Assembly (NCBI RefSeq): GCF_001545155.1 | Contig: NZ_CP014226.1 | Location: 3,706,159 to 3,770,158, forward strand | DNA: 64,000 nucleotides | From: Halomonas chromatireducens | GTDB taxonomy: Bacteria > Pseudomonadota > Gammaproteobacteria > Pseudomonadales > Halomonadaceae | Direction: 5' to 3' | In this document: piece after piece, positions 37,683 to 46,479 of the stretch | Position numbering within the stretch: the stretch's first letter is position 1 | Layout: every line of letters begins with the position of its first letter | The notes under the pieces: generated by a model | What the model saw: only the letters and a program-made list of their open reading frames with translations | Told to the model about the DNA's origin: nothing | Databases searched by the model: none | Program-made: the position numbers and the translations under genes

Positions 37683-38591
37683 TCAGGGCGCGCCAGCACC
37701 GCGCCAGGGCCCGCGATGGGTCAGGCGATCGCGTAGCAGGTGGGCCATCGCTTCTGCCGCCGGCTGGGAGGCGGGGGGGATATGCGGGGCGAAATGGAGC
37801 CTCGCCTCACAGCGCTTGAGCGGTGGCATATTCTCCGCGGGGCCCAGCTCGCGCATGGCCCCGGTCAGTCGCTCGCGGTCGAGGACACTGATCGCCAGGC
37901 CCATTTCCACCGCCTTTTCGACGGCGTGGATGCTGGTGCTGGTAAAGACCGCATGCCAGGGCCGGCCGATCGCCTCGAGCGCTTCGATGGCCAGGGCCCG
38001 ATAGGGGCAATCCACCTCGTGGAGTGCCAGGGGAAGGCGTGGCCTGTCGCTCAGGTCGCCGACCCGGGGGCCGGCCCACACCGGCGAGGTATGCCACAGT
38101 ACCTCGCCACCGGGCAGCGGGTTGGGGCGGTCCAGCAGCACCGACAGCGTCAGCTGGGAGCGGCTCAGCTGTCGGGCCAGCTCGCCACTGGTGGCGGTCA
38201 CGATCTCGAGCAGGACATCGGGGTGGTGCGCCATGAACTCCGGCAGCACGCTGCCCAGCAGCTCCCGCGCATAGTCTTCCGGCAAGCCCAGGCGCAGCTT
38301 GCCCCCCAGGCCGCGCCCGGTGAAGCGCGAGAGCATGCCGTCATGCAGCCGCAAAAGCTCGCGGGACTCCAGCAGCAGGGCCTCGCCTACCGCCGTGGGC
38401 TTCACGCCCCGGGAGCCCCGCTCGAGCAGCCGAGATCCCAGCGCCTCCTCGAGGCGCTTGATCTGCATGCTGATGGCGCCGACGGTGCGATGGCGCTGCT
38501 GTGCCGCGGCGGCCAGCGACCCCAGCTGGGCGGCCGCCTGAAAGCTGCGCAACAGCTCCAGGTCCAGCGCCGCAGACGAGACTTCAGACAT
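37683..38591 (-). CDS. LysR-family transcriptional regulator
   Basis: 302 residues. The helix-turn-helix at 10-65 is LELLRSFQAAAQLGSLAAAAQQRHRTVGAISMQIKRLEE in outline, followed by LGSRLLERGSRGVKPT. The effector domain spans ~95-295. It is divergent from the EamA transporter gene with 86 bases between the starts, so it probably controls that exporter. The 3' end abuts the palindromic repeat array. The ligand is unknown. Confidence 0.9.
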   Translation of the reverse strand: MSEVSSAALDLELLRSFQAAAQLGSLAAAAQQRHRTVGAISMQIKRLEEALGSRLLERGSRGVKPTAVGEALLLESRELLRLHDGMLSRFTGRGLGGKLRLGLPEDYARELLGSVLPEFMAHHPDVLLEIVTATSGELARQLSRSQLTLSVLLDRPNPLPGGEVLWHTSPVWAGPRVGDLSDRPRLPLALHEVDCPYRALAIEALEAIGRPWHAVFTSTSIHAVEKAVEMGLAISVLDRERLTGAMRELGPAENMPPLKRCEARLHFAPHIPPASQPAAEAMAHLLRDRLTHRGPWRGAGAP

Positions 38592-38677
38592 GTTGAATGC
38601 TCACTCGAATAGTTATCGATTCATTGAAATCCATTTCTCCCTCATGCTCAAGGCCGTTCACCCAGGAGGGAGGAGAA

Positions 38678-39616
38678 ATGCGAGCGTCATGGGTTTCACC
38701 GCTTATCGCCATGGGCTTCGTGGTGTGCTGGAGTTCCGGATTCGTCGGAGGCAGGTTGGCGACCGAGGCCGATACGCCCGTGCTGTCGCTGTTCGCCTGG
38801 CGTTTTCTGCTGGCGAGCCTGCTGGTCGCGCTCTGGTGGCGACTGGTCAGTGGTATTCGACTGGCCCAGCGCGATGTGGTGCGGGAAATGGCCGTCGGCA
38901 GCCTGACCATGGGCGGCTACCTGCTGGGGGTGATACTGGCGCTCGAGCAGGGCGTCAGCACCGGCGTGACCGCCCTGATCACGGCGCTGCAGCCGCTGCT
39001 CGCCGCGGCGCTGGCAGGGCCTTGGCTCGGTGAACGCCTGTCGGCCCGGGGCTGGGCAGGCATGGCCATCGCCACGCTGGGTGTATTGCTCTATGTGGTG
39101 GATGATATCGAGCATGGCGGCGGCAGTGCGCCGCTGTGGGCCTATGCGCTGCCGCTGGGTTCGGTAGTGGCCGTGACTCTCGGCAGCCTGCTCTCCGTTC
39201 GCTGGGCGACCGCCATGCCGCTGGCGGCGACCCTGATGGTACAGCTGTTCGCCGCCACCGGGATATTTACCCTGGCGGCAATGATCGTGGCGGGGGGCGC
39301 GCCGGCCCTGCCCACCGATCGGCTCAGCATCTCCGCGATCGGCTGGCTGGTGATGCTTTCCAGCCTGGGAGGGTACGGCTTCTTCGTCGCGAGCCTGCGC
39401 CGGCTCGGCGTGACCATGACCTCATCGCTGGTCTATCTTACCCCCGCGGTGACCCTGCTCTGGGCGGCGGCCATGTTCGGCGAGCTGCCGAGTGCCCAGG
39501 GCATCGCCGGCATGGCGATCGCCATCGCCGGCGCGGGCCTGGCTATGCACAGCGTCGATACAGCAGGTCCCAGACCCCGTGCCCCAATCGCTCGCCACGA
39601 ACCTCGAACTTCGTGA
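38678..39616 (+). CDS. EamA/DMT-family exporter
   Basis: Inner-membrane drug/metabolite transporter with ten helices in two EamA repeats (312 residues). The ATG at 38678 has AGGAGGGAGGAG upstream. [19 protein letters not shown] opens repeat 1, and [27 protein letters not shown] is the motif that closes the first half; [23 protein letters not shown] is its partner in the second half. The last 74 bases overlap the 3' end of trmB on the other strand. Probably exports amino acids or similar metabolites under control of the divergent LysR gene. Confidence 0.9.
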   Translation: MRASWVSPLIAMGFVVCWSSGFVGGRLATEADTPVLSLFAWRFLLASLLVALWWRLVSGIRLAQRDVVREMAVGSLTMGGYLLGVILALEQGVSTGVTALITALQPLLAAALAGPWLGERLSARGWAGMAIATLGVLLYVVDDIEHGGGSAPLWAYALPLGSVVAVTLGSLLSVRWATAMPLAATLMVQLFAATGIFTLAAMIVAGGAPALPTDRLSISAIGWLVMLSSLGGYGFFVASLRRLGVTMTSSLVYLTPAVTLLWAAAMFGELPSAQGIAGMAIAIAGAGLAMHSVDTAGPRPRAPIARHEPRTS

Positions 39617-40289
39617 GCGGGCGAAACGACGGCCGGGGGACGTAGGGCGCGGTCTCCGGCGAGGCAGTGTTGGCATAGCCGGGAGCGGCTTCCATGACGT
39701 CGGCCATCCACTCGGCGTAGGCCTGCCAGTCGGTGGCCATGTGCAGCGTGCCGCCCATCTTCAGGCGCGTGCGGATCAGCTCGACGAAGGCGGGCTGGAC
39801 GATGCGCCGCTTGTGGTGCTTCTTCTTCGGCCAGGGGTCGGGGAAGAAGAGCTGCAGCGTATCCAGGCTGGCTTCCGGCAGGCACTGCTCAAGCACCGCC
39901 AGCGCATCCTCGCGATAGATGCGGATGTTGCCCAGGCCGCGCTTGTCGGCCTCGTCGAGCAGCTTGCCTACGCCGGGGGCATGCACCTCGATACCGATGA
40001 AGTCGGTATCGGGGTGGCTCTCCGCCTGCTCAATCAACGAGCCGCCCATGCCGAAGCCGATCTCTACCACCCGGGGCGCCTGGCGTCCGAACAGGGCATC
40101 GAGGTCCTGTCGCCCATCCGCCAGGGTCAGTCCCAGGCGAGGCCAGACCTCCTCCAGCCCGCGCGTCTGGGCCTGGGTCATGCGTCCGGCACGCAGCACA
40201 TAGCTCTTGATGCCGCGGCGGTGCAGGGGGGCATCCGGCCCTTCCGGGCCGGTGCTCGAGGTGACGTTGTCGTGGCGCTGGTCGCTCAT
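39543..40289 (-). CDS. trmB: tRNA (guanine-N7)-methyltransferase
   Basis: SAM-dependent enzyme that makes m7G46 in the tRNA variable loop. 248 residues. [12 protein letters not shown] binds [15 protein letters not shown] is the second strand, and [21 protein letters not shown] is the family signature. The C-terminus [19 protein letters not shown] is conserved, which shows that the 74-base overlap with the convergent EamA gene is real coding sequence on this strand. thiG lies 27 bases upstream, so the two may be co-transcribed. Confidence 0.95.
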   Translation of the reverse strand: MSDQRHDNVTSSTGPEGPDAPLHRRGIKSYVLRAGRMTQAQTRGLEEVWPRLGLTLADGRQDLDALFGRQAPRVVEIGFGMGGSLIEQAESHPDTDFIGIEVHAPGVGKLLDEADKRGLGNIRIYREDALAVLEQCLPEASLDTLQLFFPDPWPKKKHHKRRIVQPAFVELIRTRLKMGGTLHMATDWQAYAEWMADVMEAAPGYANTASPETAPYVPRPSFRPLTKFEVRGERLGHGVWDLLYRRCA

Positions 40290-40316
40290 GGAATCGATTG
40301 GGCTCTGGTAGGAAAT

Positions 40317-41114
40317 TCAGCCGTTGATGCGGCCGGCAAAGGGCGACGAGGGATCGGCGCTCTGGCGGCGCGGCATGCGCCCGGCCAGGAAGGCTTCACG
40401 GCCGGCTTCGACGGCTTTCTTCATGGCACTGGCCATCAGCACCGGCTGACGGGCATGGGCGATGGCGGAGTTCATCAGCACGCCGTCGCAGCCCAGCTCC
40501 ATGGCCATGGCCGCATCCGAGGCGGTGCCGATGCCGGCGTCGACCAGCACCGGCACGCCGGACTGTTCGATGATCAGCCGGACGTTGTGCGGGTTCTGGA
40601 TACCGTGGCCGGAGCCGATCAAGGAGCCCAGCGGCATGATGGCGCAGCAGCCCATCTGCTCGAGCTCCCGGGCCACGATCGGGTCGTCGCTGGTGTAGAC
40701 CATGACGTCGAAGCCATCCTTGAGCAGCACCTCGGCCGCCTTGAGGGTCTCGACCACGTTGGGATAGAGGGTGTGGTCGTCGCCCAGCACTTCCAGCTTG
40801 ACCAGCTTGTGGCCATCAAGCAGTTCCCGAGCCAGCTTGCAGGTACGCACGGCATCCTTCGCCGTGTAGCAGCCCGCGGTATTGGGCAGCAGGGTGAAGC
40901 GCTCGGGCGGCACCACGTCCAGCAGGTTGGGCTCGCCGGCCTCCTGACCCAGGTTGCTGCGGCGCACGGCGAAGGTGACCACCTCGGCACCGGAAGCGGC
41001 AATGGCTTCGGCCGTCTCGTCGAAATCCTTGTACTTGCCGGTACCCACCAGCAGCCGTGACGCGAAGGTGTGGCCGGCAATTCGCAGCGGTTGATCCTGA
41101 AAGAAGTCTGTCAT
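40317..41114 (-). CDS. thiG: Thiazole synthase
   Basis: Forms the thiazole phosphate of thiamine from deoxyxylulose phosphate, dehydroglycine and ThiS-thiocarboxylate. 265 residues of a TIM-barrel enzyme. [11 protein letters not shown] opens it, [17 protein letters not shown] gives the Schiff-base lysine region, [16 protein letters not shown] and [20 protein letters not shown] the phosphate site. The basic C-terminal tail [17 protein letters not shown] is normal. It sits after thiS, which supplies the sulfur carrier. No thiamine riboswitch was seen upstream. Confidence 0.96.
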   Translation of the reverse strand: MTDFFQDQPLRIAGHTFASRLLVGTGKYKDFDETAEAIAASGAEVVTFAVRRSNLGQEAGEPNLLDVVPPERFTLLPNTAGCYTAKDAVRTCKLARELLDGHKLVKLEVLGDDHTLYPNVVETLKAAEVLLKDGFDVMVYTSDDPIVARELEQMGCCAIMPLGSLIGSGHGIQNPHNVRLIIEQSGVPVLVDAGIGTASDAAMAMELGCDGVLMNSAIAHARQPVLMASAMKKAVEAGREAFLAGRMPRRQSADPSSPFAGRING

Positions 41115-41176
41115 CGAGTATGCCTTCGTAGGGTATCTGGAAAAGAACGGCTCATCGGACGCGTTCGTCTATCCAC

Positions 41177-41377
41177 TCATCCACCGCCGATAGCGTGGAC
41201 GATTTCGACCTGGTCTCCCTGGCTCAGGCGGGTCGTGTCGTGCTCGCTCCGGGGCACGATCTCCTCGTTGAGCTCGACGGCTATCCGTCGTCCTGTCAGG
41301 CCCAGGGTATCGATCAGTTGCGCCACCGTGAGATCGGCGGCCAGATCATGGGCCTCACCGTTGAGCTGGATCTGCAT
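41177..41377 (-). CDS. thiS: Sulfur carrier protein ThiS
   Basis: A 66-residue ubiquitin-like protein whose C-terminal glycine is thiocarboxylated to deliver sulfur to ThiG. It begins MQIQLNGEAHDL and ends DQVEIVHAIGGG, the functional Gly-Gly end. The ATG at 41377 has AGAGAGGA upstream; a longer frame to 41404 is not conserved. Sixty-two bases before thiG. Confidence 0.92.
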   Translation of the reverse strand: MQIQLNGEAHDLAADLTVAQLIDTLGLTGRRIAVELNEEIVPRSEHDTTRLSQGDQVEIVHAIGGG

Positions 41378-41472
41378 GGCGTCCTCTCTGCGTTGACGGG
41401 CCAATATTGTAGCCGGTTACGTCCCCTCGGGGTACGGTGAGCAGCGATACCAACCGACAGGGAGTGACATCG

Positions 41473-41850
41473 ATGCAGGACCGATCCTGGTGGGGCATGG
41501 CAGCGGTGTCTGGTGCCCTGGTGGTCATGGCAGGCGCCTTCGGCGCTCATGCCCTGGAGGGCCAGTTGGCCCCGCGGCTGGCTGCCGCCTTCGAGACGGG
41601 GGTGCGCTATCAGGCCTGGCACACCCTGGCGATGCTGGCCGTGCTGGCCTGGCGCGCTGCGCACCCGCGTCGGGGACAGGGCGTGGTGCTGGGGCTTTGG
41701 ACAGCGGGAATCGTGCTGTTCTCCGGCTCACTCTATGTCATGGCGCTGACCGGCCTGCGCGGGCTGGGCATGATCACACCCATCGGCGGCCTGCTGATGA
41801 TCGGCGGCTGGCTGGCACTGGCGGTGTGTGCCCTGCGCGACCGCGCCTAG
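41473..41850 (+). CDS. DUF423 (YgdD) family membrane protein
   Basis: A 125-residue inner-membrane protein with four helices. SGALVVMAGAFGAHALEGQL, YQAWHTLAMLAVLAW and LFSGSLYVMALTGLRGLGMITPIGGLLMIGGW are the family marks. The ATG at 41473 with AGGGAGTG upstream is preferred to the GTG at 41437. Divergent from thiS. Function unknown. Confidence 0.88.
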   Translation: MQDRSWWGMAAVSGALVVMAGAFGAHALEGQLAPRLAAAFETGVRYQAWHTLAMLAVLAWRAAHPRRGQGVVLGLWTAGIVLFSGSLYVMALTGLRGLGMITPIGGLLMIGGWLALAVCALRDRA

Positions 41851-41857
41851 GCCGAAC

Positions 41858-41887
41858 CTGACAAGTGCCTAGGCACTGGTCAGAAAA
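41858..41887. terminator. Palindrome between convergent genes
   Basis: CTGAC-A-AGTGCCT (41858-41870) faces AGGCACT-G-GTCAG (41871-41883) with no loop and one mismatch, followed by AAAAG. It lies between the DUF423 gene and the thioesterase and could terminate either. A partial copy (CAGTGCCTAG) overlaps the thioesterase stop at 41912-41921. Confidence 0.35.
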
Positions 41888-41918
41888 GTCACCGAACGCA
41901 GCCAGTCTCGGACAGTGC

Positions 41919-42332
41919 CTAGTCGCTGTCGGGCAGCACATAGGTTGCCGTCACCAGCGCCACCGGCGCCTCGTCGCCGGCGGAGAACAGCTGCACCTCG
42001 CCCACCGCCAGACGACGGCCCAGCTTCATGATCCGGGCATTGGCAATAATATCGCGATCCCCCCGAGGCCGGCGCAGGAAGCGGCAGTGCAGGTCGCTGG
42101 TCACGGCCATGGGCTCCGGGCCGATCTGGGCAAGGATGGCCACGTAGAGGCAGACGTCGGCCAGTCCCATCAGGGTCGGACCCGATACGCTGGCCCCGGG
42201 CCGCAGGTGCTCATCCTCGATGGCCAGGCTCATGGTGGCCCGCATCGGGCCGACGCCCTCGATGGTCCCCGCGCGCTGGGGAAATATCTCGTCGAGAAAG
42301 TCTTCGATGGCGGCGGCGGTCATCACGGTCAT
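41919..42332 (-). CDS. PaaI-like hotdog-fold thioesterase
   Basis: Probable acyl-CoA thioesterase of 137 residues. The ATG at 42332 is chosen because the fold begins with AAAIEDFLDEIFPQ; the longer frame to 42485 has no conservation. The hotdog helix and active region are GPTLMGLADVCLYVAILAQIG, and the strands MAVTSDLHCRFLRRPRGDRDIIANARIMKLGRRLAVGEVQ complete the fold. The substrate is unknown. It lies ~170 bases below glcB and may be a separate transcript, since a glcB terminator separates them. Confidence 0.85.
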   Translation of the reverse strand: MTVMTAAAIEDFLDEIFPQRAGTIEGVGPMRATMSLAIEDEHLRPGASVSGPTLMGLADVCLYVAILAQIGPEPMAVTSDLHCRFLRRPRGDRDIIANARIMKLGRRLAVGEVQLFSAGDEAPVALVTATYVLPDSD

Positions 42333-42435
42333 GGCATGGCTCCCTGGGGAAAGAGGTAATCGTGGGACGATCGGACCACGATAAACGAGGCGACCCGCCC
42401 CGCCCAGTCGTCGAACGTCGCCAGCATCAACGAAA

Positions 42436-42464
42436 ACGCCCCCGCGGCTGGGTCGCGGGGGCGT
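42436..42464 (-). terminator. Terminator of glcB
   Basis: ACGCCCCCGCG (42436-42446) pairs perfectly with CGCGGGGGCGT (42454-42464). Read on the minus strand it is followed by TTTCG, about 40 bases past the glcB stop. Confidence 0.6.
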
Positions 42465-42502
42465 GACGCCTGGCGTGCGGCCCATCGGGGGCCAACGCAG
42501 AC

Positions 42503-44677
42503 CTACTTCGACTTGTGTACGGCGCGCCAGTGGTGCAGCAGCGGCTCGGTGTAGCCGGAGGGCTGCTCGCGACCCTTGAAGATCAGGTCGGAGGCGGCCT
42601 GGAAGGCCGTGGAGCCCTTGAAGTCGGCGCTCATCGGCGTGTAGGTGGGGTCCCCGGCGTTCTGCTCGTCGACCACCTTGGCCATGCGCTCCAGGGTTTC
42701 CTGGACCCGGGCACTATCCACCACGCCATGGTGCAGCCAGTTGGCGATATGCTGGCTGGAGATGCGCAGGGTGGCGCGGTCTTCCATCAGGCCGACATTG
42801 TGGATATCCGGCACCTTGGAACAGCCCACCCCGTGTTCGACCCAGCGCACCACGTAGCCGAGGATGCCCTGGCAGTTGTTGTCGAGCTCCTGCTGGATCT
42901 CGTCGCTGGACCAGTTCGCCTCGGCGGCCACCGGCACCGAGAGCAGGTCATCGAGCAGGTCCGGTTCGCCCTGGGCTTCCAGCTCACGCTGTATGCCGGT
43001 CACATCGACCTGATGATAGTGCAGCGCATGCAGTGTGGCGGCGGTGGGCGACGGTACCCAGGCGGTGTTGGCCCCGGCCTTGGGGTGGCCGACCTTCTGT
43101 TCGAGCATCGCCGCCATCAGGTCCGGCATGGCCCACATGCCCTTGCCGATCTGGGCGCGGCCGCGCAGGCCGCAGGCCAGGCCGACCTGAACGTTGTTCT
43201 TCTCGTAGGCGGCGATCCAGGCGGCGTTCTTCATGTCGCCCTTGCGGATCATCGGACCCGCTTCCATGGCGGTGTGCATCTCGTCGCCGGTGCGGTCGAG
43301 GAAGCCGGTATTGATGAACACCACCCGGGAAGTGGCCTCGGCGATACACGCCTTCAGGTTGACCGTGGTGCGACGCTCCTCGTCCATGATGCCCATCTTG
43401 AGGGTATCGCGGGCCATGCCCAGCAGGTCTTCCACCCGTCCGAACAGCTCGCTGGAGAACGCCACTTCCTTCGGGCCATGCATCTTGGGCTTGACGATGT
43501 AGACGGAGCCGGCGCGCGAGTTACGTGGCGCATCGCTTCCCTTGTTGAGATCGTGGAGCGCCAGCAGGCCGGTGACGATGGCATCGAGGATGCCCTCCGG
43601 CAGCTCATTGCCGTCGGCATCGAGCACCGCCGGCGTGGTCATCAGGTGGCCGACGTTGCGCACGAACATCAGTGAGCGGCCCGGCAGGGTCAGCTGGCCG
43701 CCATCGGGGGTGGTGTAGTCTCGGTCGCCATGCAGGCGGCGGGTGATGGTCTTGTCACCCTTGGCGCCCTGCTCTTCCAGGTCGCCCCGCATCAGGCCCA
43801 GCCAGTTGCGATAGACACCCACCTTGTCCTCGGCATCCACCGCCGCCACGGAGTCCTCGCAGTCCATGATGGCGGTCAGTGCCGCCTCCACCACGAGATC
43901 CTTGACGCCGGCCGGGTCGGTCTTGCCGATCGGGTGAGTCGGGTCGATCTGGATCTCCAGGTGCAGGCCATGATTGGCGAGCAGCACCGAATCGGGGCTT
44001 GCCGCCTCGCCGGTGTAGCCCACCAGCTTGCCGGCATCCTTGAGGCCGGTCTCGCGGCCGCCTTCAAGGGTCACCACCAGGTGGCCGTCACGCAGGACAT
44101 ACTTCACGGCTTCGCGGTGCGATCCGGTGGCAAGCGGGGCGGCGCGGTCCAGCACACCACGGGCATAGGCGATGACCTTCTCACCGCGCTTGGGGTTGAA
44201 GCTCGAGCCTTTCTCGGCACCATCCTCTTCGGAGATGGCATCGGTACCGTACAGCGCATCGTAGAGGCTACCCCAGCGTGCGTTGGCCGCATTCAGCGCA
44301 TAGCGGGCATTGCTCACCGGCACCACCAGCTGCGGGCCGGCCTGAATGGCGACTTCGCTATCGACGTTACCGGTGGTGACCTTGACTTGCGCAGGAGCAT
44401 CCGCCAGGTAGCCGATCTCCTTCAGAAAGCCGCGGTAGGCAGCCATATCACTCACCGGGCCGGGGTTTTCCCGGTGCCAGGTATCGAGCCGCTGCTGCAG
44501 ACTCTCGCGCTCTGCGAGCAAATCCCGATTCTTTGCTGTCAGATCATGAAAGATGGCGTCGACGCCCGCCCAGAAAGTTTCTGCATCGATGCCGGTGCCC
44601 GGCAGGGCCTGCTCGGTAATGAAAGCGTCCAGCTCGGCGGCCACCTGAAGACGGTGGCGAGTGATGCGTTCTGACAT
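42503..44677 (-). CDS. glcB: Malate synthase G
   Basis: Condenses glyoxylate with acetyl-CoA to malate, for growth on acetate, glycolate or fatty acids. 724 residues, the G-isoform length. The ATG at 44677 has GAGGAGA upstream. [18 protein letters not shown] starts it. Marks include [17 protein letters not shown], the [14 protein letters not shown] strand, [27 protein letters not shown] and the C-terminal SCSKVPDI-like [36 protein letters not shown] with the catalytic Asp region. No glc or ace partner genes are adjacent. An IclR-like operator lies in its promoter. Confidence 0.97.
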   Translation of the reverse strand: MSERITRHRLQVAAELDAFITEQALPGTGIDAETFWAGVDAIFHDLTAKNRDLLAERESLQQRLDTWHRENPGPVSDMAAYRGFLKEIGYLADAPAQVKVTTGNVDSEVAIQAGPQLVVPVSNARYALNAANARWGSLYDALYGTDAISEEDGAEKGSSFNPKRGEKVIAYARGVLDRAAPLATGSHREAVKYVLRDGHLVVTLEGGRETGLKDAGKLVGYTGEAASPDSVLLANHGLHLEIQIDPTHPIGKTDPAGVKDLVVEAALTAIMDCEDSVAAVDAEDKVGVYRNWLGLMRGDLEEQGAKGDKTITRRLHGDRDYTTPDGGQLTLPGRSLMFVRNVGHLMTTPAVLDADGNELPEGILDAIVTGLLALHDLNKGSDAPRNSRAGSVYIVKPKMHGPKEVAFSSELFGRVEDLLGMARDTLKMGIMDEERRTTVNLKACIAEATSRVVFINTGFLDRTGDEMHTAMEAGPMIRKGDMKNAAWIAAYEKNNVQVGLACGLRGRAQIGKGMWAMPDLMAAMLEQKVGHPKAGANTAWVPSPTAATLHALHYHQVDVTGIQRELEAQGEPDLLDDLLSVPVAAEANWSSDEIQQELDNNCQGILGYVVRWVEHGVGCSKVPDIHNVGLMEDRATLRISSQHIANWLHHGVVDSARVQETLERMAKVVDEQNAGDPTYTPMSADFKGSTAFQAASDLIFKGREQPSGYTEPLLHHWRAVHKSK

Positions 44678-44757
44678 GGGAATCTCCTCGTGATGGCGAC
44701 GGACGAGACACAATCCGCAGCCGCAATCCGTGGGGGTGAAACCACTCTATGGCGCCA

Positions 44758-44786
44758 ATTTTGTGGAAAATCGTTCCATATGTAAA
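44758..44786 (-). promoter_or_regulatory. glcB promoter with an IclR-like operator in the spacer
   Basis: On the minus strand TTTACA (44781-44786) and CAAAAT (44758-44763) are 17 bases apart. The dyad TGGAAAATCGTTCCA (44764-44778, plus strand) fills the spacer and agrees with the IclR consensus TGGAAATNATTTCCA at 11 of the 14 fixed positions. A repressor bound there would block the promoter, 80 bases above the glcB start. Confidence 0.5.
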
Positions 44787-44835
44787 CCCAAGTGAAGGGT
44801 CAGGCGCACTAGACATAGGGTTAAGGGGAAGAATT

Positions 44836-44851
44836 TTGACCATTTGGTCAA
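44836..44851. promoter_or_regulatory. Operator-like dyad TTGACCA-TT-TGGTCAA
   Basis: A perfect 7-base inverted repeat with a two-base centre, midway in the glcB/hydrolase divergent gap. Its size suits a TetR-type dimer. It is 127 bases above the hydrolase ATG and 159 above glcB. The regulator is unknown. Confidence 0.4.
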
Positions 44852-44977
44852 GCCACTTTGCCCCATGCCTATCGCTAGGCTAGACGACTCCTGTGTAAAC
44901 TGCGGCTTCAGCGCCATTCGACTGCCAGCAGCCATGAACGACTCGCAAGACAACCGGCTTACCTGTCGGAGGACATG

Positions 44978-45955
44978 ATGACCGACTTCACCCCACTGCA
45001 GGCCCTGGGGCCCATCGCCCCCTTCGGCTCGGATGCCGGAGAGCCGCTGGCCGACTACCTCGACTATTATGGGCTGTCACCCTTGCTGACCGAGCACGTG
45101 GGTCTCTATGTCGGGTATCTGGAGACGGAGCGCTATCAGCTCTGGACCCAGGTCTGGAGCCCTCGCCAGGCGATAGGCACCGCCTTCGTGGTTCACGGTT
45201 ACTTCGATCATCTGGGCCTGTACCGCCACCTGCTGGAGCGCCTGCTGGAGCGCGGCTGGCGCGTGGTGCTCTGGGACCTGCCGGGCCACGGCCTCTCCAG
45301 TGGGCGACGCGCCTGCATCGACGATTTCGACCACTATGGGGAGTGCCTGCGCGCCCTGCAGGATCAATTGAGCGACCGTGGCCTTGCACCAAAACCGTGG
45401 CTTGGGGTGGGCCAGAGCACCGGCGCGGCAATCCTCGCCACCGATGCCCTCAGCCGACCCGATGATGGGCACTGGTCCGGCCTGGTTCTGCTGGCGCCAC
45501 TGGTACGCCCTTCTGGCTGGTCCCAGTCGAGCTGGCTGCATCTGCTGGTCGGCCCCTTCGTGCGCACACTGCCCCGGCGGTTCCGGGAAAACTCCACCGA
45601 TAGCGAGTTCGCCGCCTTCCTGCGTGAGCAGGACCCGCTGCAGCCCGAGCACCTGTCGATGATCTGGGTCAGCGCCATGCGCCGCTGGATGCCGCAGATG
45701 CTGGCGCTTCCCCCCAGCCAGCTACCAACCCTGATCCTACAGGGAGAGCAGGACCTGACCGTAGATTGGGAGTGGAATCTTTCGGTGCTGGAGCGCAAGT
45801 TTCCCAATGCGCAAATTCATCGCCACCCGGAAGCGCGTCATCATCTGGTCAATGAAGCGGAGGCCATCCGCCATACGCTGTTCGCGGCCCTGGACGACTT
45901 CATCGTCGATCTCGAGCTTCCCTCCCAGATTGCCGACGAGCCTTTGCCCCGATGA
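44978..45955 (+). CDS. Alpha/beta hydrolase, lysophospholipase/monoacylglycerol-lipase type
   Basis: A 325-residue serine hydrolase of the PldB-like class. VVHGYFDHLGLYRHLLERLLERGW is the HG-containing oxyanion region. GVGQSTGAAI is the nucleophile elbow (Ser in GQSTG), LILQGEQDLTVDWEWN carries the Asp and EARHHLVNE the His. There is no signal peptide. GGAGG lies five bases before ATG 44978; an ATG at 44975 is too close to it. The stop overlaps the lipoprotein gene (ATGA). Confidence 0.87.
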   Translation: MTDFTPLQALGPIAPFGSDAGEPLADYLDYYGLSPLLTEHVGLYVGYLETERYQLWTQVWSPRQAIGTAFVVHGYFDHLGLYRHLLERLLERGWRVVLWDLPGHGLSSGRRACIDDFDHYGECLRALQDQLSDRGLAPKPWLGVGQSTGAAILATDALSRPDDGHWSGLVLLAPLVRPSGWSQSSWLHLLVGPFVRTLPRRFRENSTDSEFAAFLREQDPLQPEHLSMIWVSAMRRWMPQMLALPPSQLPTLILQGEQDLTVDWEWNLSVLERKFPNAQIHRHPEARHHLVNEAEAIRHTLFAALDDFIVDLELPSQIADEPLPR

Positions 45956-46449
45956 CGAAATTCAGTCCGATACTGAAATACACCACGCTGCTAGTGACGG
46001 CCCTGTTACTGGCGGGCTGCGCCACCCAGCCTCCCGAGCCCGACCCGATTCGCCGAGCCCTGCAGAACCTGAGCGACCGTGCCGCCGTTCGCCTGATGAA
46101 CGTGGCCGAAATACAGCCCCCCCAGGAGCAGGTGCTGCTGCTCGATACGCCTTCGGTGGATACCAGTCTGAGCATCGCCTCCGAACGCTTTCTGGAAAAT
46201 CTCACCCGGGCCATGCTGCGGATTTCGGATGGCCCGCAGGTGCTGGACTGGCGCCCCGCCATGGCCGGCGACAGCGGCGATCATCAGTGGCGCCTGGAGA
46301 GCCGGCTGGAAGCCACTGCGCCGCGCCTGCAGCTCTCCGACCGCGAACTGCTGCCCTACCGTCTTACCCTGTCGCTCTATCGCCCCGATGCCGACAGCGC
46401 GCTGTGGGAGACCGAGATCGAGGGCGCCTTCGATGCCACGGCGCTATAG
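45952..46449 (+). CDS. Putative outer-membrane lipoprotein, function unknown
   Basis: 165 residues starting with a lipoprotein signal (LLVTALLLAGC), so Cys is residue 23; the next residues ATQPPEP would favour outer-membrane sorting. The rest is soluble with alternating strands (WRLESRLEATAPRLQLSDRELLPYRLTLSLYRPDADSALWETEIEGAFD), reminiscent of small LpoB/YcfM-like domains, but the match is too weak to name. It is translationally coupled to the hydrolase. Confidence 0.72.
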   Translation: MTKFSPILKYTTLLVTALLLAGCATQPPEPDPIRRALQNLSDRAAVRLMNVAEIQPPQEQVLLLDTPSVDTSLSIASERFLENLTRAMLRISDGPQVLDWRPAMAGDSGDHQWRLESRLEATAPRLQLSDRELLPYRLTLSLYRPDADSALWETEIEGAFDATAL

Positions 46450-46479
46450 GCCTCAGCGCAGTAGCGTGTAAACAGCCTC

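Noticed and set aside
41378..41472. TPP riboswitch before thiS-thiG
   Set aside because: Neither the CTGAGA nor the ACCTGATCTGGATAATGCC-type core occurs in the 95-base gap; nor in the 45-base gap before thiD.
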